Source of the DNA: Bacteroidales bacterium Bact_23
GTDB lineage: Bacteria; Bacteroidota; Bacteroidia; Bacteroidales; Lentimicrobiaceae
Length of the DNA: 23,084 nt
Assembly (NCBI GenBank): GCA_001603685.1
Contig: LUZO01000167.1
Location: 1 to 23,084 of the forward strand
Direction of reading: 5' to 3'
Position 1 is the stretch's first letter; each line of letters begins with the position of its first letter. Position numbers and translations under genes: made by a program. Positions 8,426 through 14,799 of this stretch are shown piece after piece. The notes beneath the pieces are model-generated. The model ran no database searches. It was not told the DNA's origin and saw nothing but the letters and a program-made list of their open reading frames with translations.

Positions 8426-8824
8426 TTATTTCTTTTCAATGGTTTCGTAATTAACTGGAATAATACCTTCGACCAGTTCACCATTTTTGATGTACTTCTC
8501 GATGATATCATCAGCTTTTTTAGCATCTACATAGCCGAAAACAACAGGCTCTTTGCCGGGAATGGTTACCTCAACGGTGGGCTCGGCAAAGCAATAGCCC
8601 ATGCAACCGGTTTGGGTAATTACTGCCTGGATGTTTCTCTTGTCCATTTCTTCGACAAAGAAATCCATTACTTGCTTGGCGCCCGATGCAATTCCACAGG
8701 TAGCCATTGCAACCTTAATCTGTACCAGGCTTTCAGGGTCGTTGCTGTTTTCCCTGAGTTTCATTTTCTGCTGCAGATCTTCTTTGATTCTCCGCAGGTC
8801 ATCCAGTGATTTTACTTGTCCCAT
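8426..8824 (-). CDS. hndB: [2Fe-2S] thioredoxin-like subunit of the hydrogenase complex
   Basis: This 132-residue protein matches the HndB family of small thioredoxin-fold iron-sulfur subunits. Visible cysteines are C43 (MATCGIASGAK), C74 and C78 (TGCMGYC). A fourth ligand in the usual CxxxxC spacing is not apparent, because residue 48 is Gly; I recall this as normal for HndB-like proteins but cannot check it. The N-terminal 30 residues look like a charged helix (LDDLRRIKEDLQQKM). It is the first hydrogenase subunit gene in the operon, with 26 bp to the upstream ATPase gene and 12 bp to hndC, which supports membership in the same complex. Confidence 0.88.
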   Translation of the reverse strand: MGQVKSLDDLRRIKEDLQQKMKLRENSNDPESLVQIKVAMATCGIASGAKQVMDFFVEEMDKRNIQAVITQTGCMGYCFAEPTVEVTIPGKEPVVFGYVDAKKADDIIEKYIKNGELVEGIIPVNYETIEKK

Positions 8825-8850
8825 GTTTTACTTTTTTTTTGTGTTGATTA

Positions 8851-9402
8851 TTATCCTGAAATCTTGATTTCTTTCAAATTTTCACTAATCATTTCTCTCA
8901 GAAACCGGATAACCGGTGCTTCTGAAATTGACATTCCTTCGAGCATTTCATTTACCTCGTCCGTATCGAACCTGTATTCACCCGAAGGCGTTTTGTGTTC
9001 GTAAACAAACCTTATCTCCGGATTTGCCGCGGCAAGCAGAACTACTGTTCCGGCTATGTCGCCGAATGGCTGGCGGTCGAGGTGCGTAAGTCCGAATGTA
9101 GCCGTGATGGTTGTTCCCGCTCCTTCGGCTGACTCGATCGAAAGGCTGCCGCCGGTCGAATCGGCGTGCTGTTTCAGCAGCGGCAGACCTAGTCCCACTT
9201 TCCGGGTGGTGCGGCTGGTAACAAACGGGTCGGTTACCTTGCTGAGCATATCAGCCGGTATTCCTTTTCCGTTATCCCGTATCACCATCGTAAGGCTGTC
9301 AGTTGCTGCCGATTCCTCAATCAGCAGCTCGATGAGCGAGGCCCCTGCCGAAACCGAGTTCTGAGCTATGTCCATGATGTGCATGGCAAAGTCCTTCATC
9401 AT
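8851..9402 (-). CDS. Stand-alone GHKL-type ATP-binding protein
   Basis: This 183-residue protein contains a histidine-kinase-like ATPase fold without a dimerisation or phospho-acceptor His region. The N-box (HIMDIAQNS, N15), G1 box (DNGKGIP at 43-49) and G2 box (GLGLPLLK from 70, GAGT at 94-97) are all visible, so ATP binding is likely. Residues beyond 100 form a short extra domain I do not recognise. The start overlaps the PHP gene stop (ATGA), so the two are translationally coupled; a second Met follows at codon 2. Similar ATPases are known beside [FeFe]-hydrogenase genes in Thermotoga and clostridia, where their role is unproven. A regulatory kinase or anti-sigma-type function is inferred. 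Confidence 0.85.
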   Translation of the reverse strand: MMKDFAMHIMDIAQNSVSAGASLIELLIEESAATDSLTMVIRDNGKGIPADMLSKVTDPFVTSRTTRKVGLGLPLLKQHADSTGGSLSIESAEGAGTTITATFGLTHLDRQPFGDIAGTVVLLAAANPEIRFVYEHKTPSGEYRFDTDEVNEMLEGMSISEAPVIRFLREMISENLKEIKISG

Positions 9403-10136
9403 GATATCACCTTTCTCCCTTCCTTGCCTGCAAGGGCTTTGCGGAACTCATCAAACCCGGTGTCCTCCATCAGCAGCGTGGTAAAGCTTTCGCCGATGAC
9501 TTCAGGCATATGGGCATCCGAATTTCTTACAAAGGTTTTTGCCCTCAGATAGGCAAACTTATTTAAAAAGTCTTCCGTTTTGCTGAACTTCGACAGTTCG
9601 AAGGCGTCGGCTTTCAGATCAGGAGGGATAAATCCCAGCTGACTTACCAGACTGAACTTCGGACGGTCAACATGAGCCGGAATGAAGATGCCTCCCAAAC
9701 GGTGAACTTCAGCCTCAACCTGATCCAAATTCTGCGAGATGGCTGAAATCAGCAGCTTTGGCTCCTCGTAAACGATGTTTTCTTCCCCATCAACCACTAC
9801 CTGATAGCCAAAAAGATCAGGATTGTTTTCAATATCAGGCAGATAGCGGTCAAGATATTCCTGAAATTCGTTCAGAATGTCAAATGTTTCAAAGAACGCA
9901 AGGCAGTGTACTTCTTCTTTTGTATTCACCTCAACACCTGTGTAAACCGTGATGCCTGCCTTATTTGCTTCCCGGCTTACCTCCAGACATTGTCTGGTTG
10001 AGTTGTGGTCGGTTATTCCAATTATGTCAAGCTTTTTTTTCAGAGCCTGCTGTACGATAGTCTGCGGGCTCATTTCGAGGCTGCCGCATGGCGAAAGTAC
10101 AGTGTGTATATGAAGGTCGGCCCTGAATTCCTTCAT
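9399..10136 (-). CDS. PHP-domain metal-dependent phosphoesterase
   Basis: This 245-residue protein has the metal-binding motifs of the polymerase-and-histidinol-phosphatase (PHP) family: DLHIHT with H9 and H11, TDHN with D43 and H44, E69 (GVEV), H77, H155 (PAHVD) and D207/H209 (NSDAH). All typical metal ligands seem kept, so it should be an active phosphoesterase. The substrate is unknown; relatives cleave nucleotide 3',5'-bisphosphates, short oligonucleotides or phospho-sugars. It sits 13 bp after the second DRTGG gene and overlaps the next ATPase gene by 4 bp, inside the regulatory part of the hydrogenase operon. A link to a signalling nucleotide is speculation. Confidence 0.88.
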   Translation of the reverse strand: MKEFRADLHIHTVLSPCGSLEMSPQTIVQQALKKKLDIIGITDHNSTRQCLEVSREANKAGITVYTGVEVNTKEEVHCLAFFETFDILNEFQEYLDRYLPDIENNPDLFGYQVVVDGEENIVYEEPKLLISAISQNLDQVEAEVHRLGGIFIPAHVDRPKFSLVSQLGFIPPDLKADAFELSKFSKTEDFLNKFAYLRAKTFVRNSDAHMPEVIGESFTTLLMEDTGFDEFRKALAGKEGRKVIS

Positions 10137-10149
10137 TTTGTGTTGTTTT

Positions 10150-10485
10150 TTAGGAATTCAGCAAATTGTAGAGTTTACCATTAATTGTAAAGGTGTCCTC
10201 GTTGGTGCTAAGCACCGGAATTCCCTCTTCATTGCTCTGTTCTGCCATATCCGGATCGGGAACGAAGCCCTTGACCAGAATTACAGCCGCCAGGTCTTTC
10301 AGCGAAGCAATCGCCATAACATTCTTGTGTGTCTGAAGGGTAATCCAGATATCACCGGAACCGGCATTGCCCATTACATCACTTAATAAATCGGATGAAT
10401 AACCGTTATTAATCTCAGCATCAAGCCCTTCGGTTCCGCTGAGAACGGTAAGATTCAATTTTTCAGCAATTTCTCTGACTTTCAT
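10150..10485 (-). CDS. DRTGG-domain protein (second copy)
   Basis: This 111-residue single-domain protein belongs to the DRTGG family, a small regulatory or ligand-binding fold also found in phosphotransacetylases and in CBS-containing pyrophosphatases. It is a paralogue of the protein at 12305-12649: both begin MK[IV]RE, share an LN..V[LV]SG segment and have a [GY][FY]SSDL[ML]SDV motif near residues 28-37. Away from that motif they differ strongly, so they probably bind different ligands or partners. The gene starts 1 bp after the end of the sensory hydrogenase homologue, which implies tight coupling. The family call is good and the function is unknown. Confidence 0.8.
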   Translation of the reverse strand: MKVREIAEKLNLTVLSGTEGLDAEINNGYSSDLLSDVMGNAGSGDIWITLQTHKNVMAIASLKDLAAVILVKGFVPDPDMAEQSNEEGIPVLSTNEDTFTINGKLYNLLNS

Positions 10486-10486
10486 A

Positions 10487-11863
10487 TTAAATTCCTTTTA
10501 AATCTCTGTATTTGTTTGTTTTACCAAAGCCCCAGATGTCCTGCATAATTTTCACACTATCTTCGAGTGAGAGTTCTCCTTTTTGTTCAAGGATTTTCTG
10601 AATAAAAATGCAGTAATCGATTGAGGCGTCACCCAAAGCTATATCCTGAGCCAGCGCCTGGCAGCTTGGTGCGCCGCAAATACCGCAATCCACCATCGGA
10701 AGCAGTTGCATGATGCGATTTACTTTCTCCATCTTGCGCATGGCTTCGCCCATGTTTTCATCCAGCTTCATCATTGAGCGCGGATTGATTTCGCCAACTG
10801 TAATATTTTCCAGCAGGTATTCGTTGTTATCGCTTATTGGCGTAGTTTCATCCGGATGTTTGCCATCTGAATCAGGGTGGTATTCGGCGGTGTGGTTTCT
10901 CAGACGTTCGGCGGCCAGAAAGCGGTTGGCAATGGTAAGTACACCACCGGCACAACTCTCATCGCAGGCTCTGAGTTCAAGAAAATCAATATCGGTAACC
11001 TCTTCATTTTCGAGGCGTTCCAGAAATTCAATCACATTGTGGATTTCATCAATTGCCAATACTCTTCCCTGTACATAGGCGGCTTCTCCTCCGGTAAGCG
11101 CCCAGCAAGCGGATTTACTGGTGAGCCTGCTGCCTACCGGCATTTCGTCGCTCAGGTTTTTCTTCTGCTTAACCTGGCGGAATACCTTGCTGAAGAATAT
11201 ATCCATATTGATTACACCATTGATGGGCGAATCTTTTTCTCCGACAGGGTCCTTGATTGCAGCAATTTTTGCGGCACAGGGGGTTATGTAGAAAATGCCA
11301 ATGTCTTTATCAGGAATACCTTTTTTCAGCAGCTCATGCCTGATGTGTAATGCCGAGATGTCAAGAGGCGGCTTAAGTTGCATGATGTTTTCCACCAATG
11401 AAGGGAACTTCACCTGAATCAGTCGAACAATAGCCGGGCAGAACGATGATATCAGCGGCTTTTTATCGGGATTCTGTGCGGCGTATCCGGTGATGGCATC
11501 TTTAAGAATTTCCACACCATTCTCCACCTCGTAAACATGTGTGAAGCCCAGTTCAAGCATAACGCTGTGAATCTGACGCAGTGAAATGTCTTCAGGGAAT
11601 TGGCCGGTAAATACCGAAGGAACAAGAGCAACACGATATTTATAATCGTAAATGTAATTAAAGTCGTCATTGTCAATGATAATGGCACTTACCGGACAAA
11701 CCCTGAAGCACTCACCGCAATCAACACAACGGTTTCCGTAAAGAACCGATTTTCCGTTTTTTACCCTTATTGCTTCGGTAGGACACACACTCATACAATG
11801 CGAACATCCGATACACAGATCTTCCCTGATCTTGAGTGCATGGTGGAAATTGGCCTGTTCCAT
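10487..11863 (-). CDS. Sensory-type [FeFe] hydrogenase homologue (HydS-like)
   Basis: This 458-residue protein has an N-terminal two-cluster ferredoxin domain (C17/20/23/27 and C46/49/52/56), a divergent H-cluster domain, and a C-terminal Fes-type [4Fe-4S] motif (C393, C396, C401, C418). The H-cluster motifs are altered: L1 is SSFCPA with C142 kept but Phe141 where catalytic enzymes have the proton-relay Cys; L2 is TPCAAK (C196, K199) without the usual Glu; L3 is ELRACDESC (C300, C304) without the GGGQP run. The four cysteines expected to hold the cluster are present. It lacks the [2Fe-2S], His-Cys3 and NAD-linked parts. Thermotoga maritima HydS, likewise lacking the relay Cys, is encoded near hydABC and is thought to sense H2 or redox state. 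I infer a sensor role; a low-activity enzyme is possible. Confidence 0.88.
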   Translation of the reverse strand: MEQANFHHALKIREDLCIGCSHCMSVCPTEAIRVKNGKSVLYGNRCVDCGECFRVCPVSAIIIDNDDFNYIYDYKYRVALVPSVFTGQFPEDISLRQIHSVMLELGFTHVYEVENGVEILKDAITGYAAQNPDKKPLISSFCPAIVRLIQVKFPSLVENIMQLKPPLDISALHIRHELLKKGIPDKDIGIFYITPCAAKIAAIKDPVGEKDSPINGVINMDIFFSKVFRQVKQKKNLSDEMPVGSRLTSKSACWALTGGEAAYVQGRVLAIDEIHNVIEFLERLENEEVTDIDFLELRACDESCAGGVLTIANRFLAAERLRNHTAEYHPDSDGKHPDETTPISDNNEYLLENITVGEINPRSMMKLDENMGEAMRKMEKVNRIMQLLPMVDCGICGAPSCQALAQDIALGDASIDYCIFIQKILEQKGELSLEDSVKIMQDIWGFGKTNKYRDLKGI

Positions 11864-11875
11864 TGTTTTGTGCGG

Positions 11876-12292
11876 TTAATTGTTAAAAAAAGTAATCATT
11901 TCAACTGTAGTGCTTTTACCTACTTCCGATGAAATGGTCATTTTGTCGCAATTGTTTTTGATGTTGGGCAGCCCCATACCGGCGCCGAAACCCATTTCAC
12001 GAACTTTGGATGAAGCAGTTGAATAGCCCTGTTGCATGGCAAGTTCAATGTTTTCAATCCCCGGTCCCTCATCAATCAGTTTGATTTCAATTTTTTCGGT
12101 GTCAATGTCGATGAAGATATCTCCCTGGTAGGCATGCGCAACAATGTTCACTTCAGCTTCGTAAAGTGCAACCACCACCTTTTTAATTACTTTGGGATCA
12201 ACATTCAGTTGTTTCAGAATTTTCTTTAACTGGCTGGATGCAGAACCCGCTTTGGAAAAATTACCTCCTTCAACATGAAATTCGAAATGCAT
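11876..12292 (-). CDS. RsbW/SpoIIAB-like anti-sigma-type ATPase
   Basis: This 138-residue GHKL protein resembles the RsbW/SpoIIAB serine-kinase group. The N-box is EAEVNIVAHA (E45, E47, N49, H53), the G1 box DEGPGI is at 74-79 and the G2 box GFGAGMGL is at 101-108. Characterised relatives bind a sigma factor or phosphorylate an antagonist protein on Ser. Neither a sigma factor nor a STAS-domain antagonist is encoded nearby, so its partner may be one of the DRTGG proteins, the HydS-like protein, or something elsewhere. It lies between the first DRTGG gene (12 bp) and the HydS-like gene (12 bp), a spacing that fits one operon. Confidence 0.87.
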   Translation of the reverse strand: MHFEFHVEGGNFSKAGSASSQLKKILKQLNVDPKVIKKVVVALYEAEVNIVAHAYQGDIFIDIDTEKIEIKLIDEGPGIENIELAMQQGYSTASSKVREMGFGAGMGLPNIKNNCDKMTISSEVGKSTTVEMITFFNN

Positions 12293-12304
12293 TGCAGTCG
12301 ATTT

Positions 12305-12649
12305 TTAGTAAATAGGCTTTATGCCTGATTTAAACAGAATTCCGCTGGTCTTGAACATGGAGTAGTCACACTCGATTAGTATCATATCATTCTCAGCAGC
12401 CAGACTGATCATCTCTTCGGTTGCCTTTTTCCTTCTGACAAAGATTATTTTGTTGATATCAGACATTTCGGCTGTGCGAATGGTCTGAACATTTGCCAGA
12501 CCTGTAAGAAGCAGCAGATTGTCCGTCTCCACAGTGAGTACATCACTCATCAGATCGGAGGAAAATCCGTATTCAACTTCATTGTCAAGCCTTTCATGTC
12601 CTGAAACAACCCTGGCATTCAGTAATTCGACAACCTCTCTGATTTTCAT
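12305..12649 (-). CDS. DRTGG-domain protein (first copy, operon leader)
   Basis: This 114-residue protein is the first gene of the ten-gene operon. It shares the start and the FSSDLMSDV motif (about residues 29-37) with its paralogue at 10150-10485. Its second half has alternating hydrophobic strands and charged stretches (KIIFVRRKKA, ILIECDYSMF), as expected for the small alpha/beta DRTGG fold. No catalytic motif is visible. A -33/-7 promoter and Rex-like palindromes lie 60-130 bp upstream. Its place beside an RsbW-like ATPase and a sensory hydrogenase suggests a regulatory ligand-binding or partner-switching role, which is inference. Confidence 0.8.
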   Translation of the reverse strand: MKIREVVELLNARVVSGHERLDNEVEYGFSSDLMSDVLTVETDNLLLLTGLANVQTIRTAEMSDINKIIFVRRKKATEEMISLAAENDMILIECDYSMFKTSGILFKSGIKPIY

Positions 12650-12708
12650 TTAAGTTCTTTATTATGCACCTTGCAGTGCTATGTCACAAACAATGCTTTT
12701 TTGTGCCG

Positions 12709-12740
12709 CAAAATTAAATACTAATTCAGTGCTAAACAAA
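12709..12740 (-). promoter_or_regulatory. Promoter of the regulatory/hndBCD-A operon
   Basis: On the minus strand TTTG (12740-12737), a 20-bp spacer and TAATTTTG (12716-12709) match the Bacteroidota -33/-7 consensus. The predicted transcript start near 12702 gives a leader of about 50 nt before the first DRTGG gene. Confidence 0.7.
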
Positions 12741-12786
12741 TTTATTGTTATTTTTTTCACATTGTTAATGGAATAACAATAAATTT
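12738..12786. repeat. 15-bp perfect inverted repeat upstream of the operon
   Basis: Bases 12738-12752 and 12772-12786 are exact reverse complements separated by 19 bp. The left arm touches the -33 element. Both arms contain the ATTGTTA/TAACAAT half-sites used by the Rex-like boxes, so the repeat may simply reflect two neighbouring operators. Confidence 0.85.
12745..12779. promoter_or_regulatory. Two adjacent Rex-like operators
   Basis: Compared with the Rex pattern TTGTKAA-N4-TTMACAA, bases 12762-12779 read TTGTTAA-TGGA-ATAACAA (13 of 14 palindrome positions). Bases 12745-12762 read TTGTTAT-TTTT-TTCACAT (12 of 14). They share one base, lie just upstream of the -33 element, and together could hold two Rex dimers. 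The sites are weaker than those at 16.5 kb. Confidence 0.55.
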
Positions 12787-12856
12787 ATTTCCATTCTAAA
12801 TAAGCAGTCATAATTTCCAAGATAATAAGCACTTAGCACATAAGTATCACCTGGGT

Positions 12857-12892
12857 AAAACAGCGGAAGGATGGCTGTTGACCATCCTTCCG
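12857..12892 (-). terminator. Terminator after the trimeric hydrogenase operon
   Basis: A perfect 11-bp stem (12864-12874 with 12882-12892, loop of 7) lies 20 bp after the catalytic subunit stop. On the minus strand it is followed by CTGTTTTACC, a short U-run only, so termination may be partial and some readthrough into the downstream operon is possible. Confidence 0.7.
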
Positions 12893-12911
12893 GTATCAGA
12901 TAATCTGAAGA

Positions 12912-14705
12912 TTAGTAGCGGTGCCTTGGCTTGTAATGGGTATGCAGCAAGTCATGCGATTTATGACTGAGCGGCTCGCCAAGGAACTGTTTGTAGATCT
13001 CTACGATCTCAGGGTTTTCATGCGATTTCCTGATAGGCATTCCTGCGTCCTCCTCATAAATGGCTTCGGCTCGTTTCTTCCTGATTTCTGGTGAAGTGGG
13101 TATGGGTTGTCCGCCACCGCCCAGACAGCCGCCCGGACATCCCATGATTTCGATGAAGTGATAGTTTGCTTCGCCGCTCTTTACCTTTTCCATCAGTTGC
13201 CGTGCATTGGCAAGGCCATGGGCAATGGCAACATTCAGATCAACGCCTTCGAGGAAACTCCATTCGGGTTTCACATTCTTAATCTTGATCGAAGCATCCT
13301 TTATACCTTCCATTCCGCGAACAGGCTGGATATTGAGGTTGGTAAAGGGAACCTCGCGGCCGGTAACAATTTCGTATGCAGTGCGAAGGGCTGCCTCCAT
13401 AACTCCGCCGGTAGCTCCAAAAATAACCGCTGCCCCGCTCGATTCGCCCAGTATGCTGTCGTAATGATCTTCTTCAAGCTTGCAGAAATCGATTCCCGCC
13501 TGCCTGATCATCATCGACAACTCTCTGGTAGTCAGTACATAGTCCACATCCTGATATCCGCTGTCGCGCATCTCCGGACGCTCGCACTCAAATTTCTTTG
13601 CCGTACACGGCATAATGGAAACAACCACCATATCCTGTGCCTTAATGTTGATTTTATCGGCATAATAGGTCTTTGCCACCGCGCCGAACATCTGCTGCGG
13701 TGATTTACAGGTTGACAGGTTGTCGAGCAATTCAGGAAAGATATGCTCCTGGAATTTGATCCAGCCCGGCGAACAGGAGGTCATCATTGGCAGTACTACC
13801 GTTTCATCCTTATCCACCAAAGCGCGTTTCAGGCGGGTGAGCAGCTCCGTGCCTTCCTCCATGATGGTAAGGTCGGCGGTAAAGTCGGTATCAAGCACCT
13901 TGTTGAATCCCAGCTTTTTCAGTGCAGCAACCATCTTTCCGGTTACCCTTTCGCCCACCGGTATTCCAAGGTCTTCGCCCAGCGCGATACGGGTTGCGGG
14001 AGCGGTCTGAACAACCACAAACTTCGAGGGGTCGTAAATTGCGTTCCACACCTCTTCAATGTAGTTGCGCTCGGTGAGGGCTCCGGTCGGGCAGCGGTTG
14101 ATGCACTGCCCGCAATTGGTGCAAACCACTTCGTTTAACGGCTTGTTAAGGAAAGTTGAAATTTTCTGCTGATCGCCTTTGTGAACCACTGCAAGTGCGC
14201 TTACGCCCTGAAGCTCGGTACAGGTCCTTACGCAGCGCTGGCACCGGATACATTTACTGTCGTCCTTAACGATTGAGGGTGAGGAGATATCCTGAATCTT
14301 GCTTTCGGGTCGTACCAGATCGAGAAAAACATGGTCGCCGATGCGGTATTCGCTTGCCAGCTCCTGAAGTTCGCAATTTCCGTTTTTGTAACATTTGGTA
14401 CAGTCGGAGTTGTGCTCCGAAAGGAGTAGCTCGACGATGTGCTTGCGTGCAATCCTTACTTTTTCGCTGTTGGTAAATACCTCCATCCCTTCCGAAACCG
14501 GAGTTGCACAGGCGGCAGCCAGTAATTTGGCACCTTTCACTTCAACCACACAAACGCGGCAGTTCCCTGCAACCGTCAGGTCGGGATGGTGACATAGGGT
14601 AGGAATTCTGAAATTCAGCTTTTTGGCTGCATCAAGAATGGTTGTGCCCTCTTCCACCGCAATGGGCATGTTGTTTATCTTAAGGTTTACTAAATATTTG
14701 CTCAT
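12912..14705 (-). CDS. [FeFe] hydrogenase catalytic subunit of the compact trimeric complex
   Basis: This 597-residue paralogue of the protein at 4833-6605 has the same domain order: [2Fe-2S] (C38, C49, C52, C66), His-Cys3 site (H98, C102, C105, C111), two [4Fe-4S] clusters (C152/155/158/162 and C195/198/201/205), H-cluster domain and fused small-subunit tail (KSHENP to LLHTHY). L2 is MPCTAKKFE (366-374) and L3 EIMGCPGGC (519-527) then GGGGQP. L1 is TSCSPGW (309-315): Ser312 stands where hndD has Cys. The codons are unambiguous (tcc tgt tcg). I believe this variant occurs in other NAD-linked enzymes, but by Clostridium pasteurianum CpI numbering it affects a cluster-ligand position. The gene follows the NuoF-like gene by 94 bp and ends at a terminator. 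Confidence 0.95.
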   Translation of the reverse strand: MSKYLVNLKINNMPIAVEEGTTILDAAKKLNFRIPTLCHHPDLTVAGNCRVCVVEVKGAKLLAAACATPVSEGMEVFTNSEKVRIARKHIVELLLSEHNSDCTKCYKNGNCELQELASEYRIGDHVFLDLVRPESKIQDISSPSIVKDDSKCIRCQRCVRTCTELQGVSALAVVHKGDQQKISTFLNKPLNEVVCTNCGQCINRCPTGALTERNYIEEVWNAIYDPSKFVVVQTAPATRIALGEDLGIPVGERVTGKMVAALKKLGFNKVLDTDFTADLTIMEEGTELLTRLKRALVDKDETVVLPMMTSCSPGWIKFQEHIFPELLDNLSTCKSPQQMFGAVAKTYYADKINIKAQDMVVVSIMPCTAKKFECERPEMRDSGYQDVDYVLTTRELSMMIRQAGIDFCKLEEDHYDSILGESSGAAVIFGATGGVMEAALRTAYEIVTGREVPFTNLNIQPVRGMEGIKDASIKIKNVKPEWSFLEGVDLNVAIAHGLANARQLMEKVKSGEANYHFIEIMGCPGGCLGGGGQPIPTSPEIRKKRAEAIYEEDAGMPIRKSHENPEIVEIYKQFLGEPLSHKSHDLLHTHYKPRHRY

Positions 14706-14799
14706 GATTTTGCTTTTTGATTTGTTTGGTCTTTTTATGCTTTTGGCCTTACCGGCCGACTGCTAAAGCCTTTTTCTTTTCTGCTTCTTTCATTGTAAA

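Noticed and set aside
12685..12705. Small CACAAA/TTTGTG inverted repeat near the start of the operon leader
   Set aside because: Only 6 bp with a 9-nt loop, partly upstream of the predicted transcript start; it could be an operator half-site pair but the orientation is opposite to a Rex box.
14749..14793. 14-codon minus-strand frame between the NuoF-like and catalytic hydrogenase genes
   Set aside because: It begins with ATG and is Lys/Ala-rich, but it is too short and has no independent support. A chance frame in a 94-bp gap is as likely.
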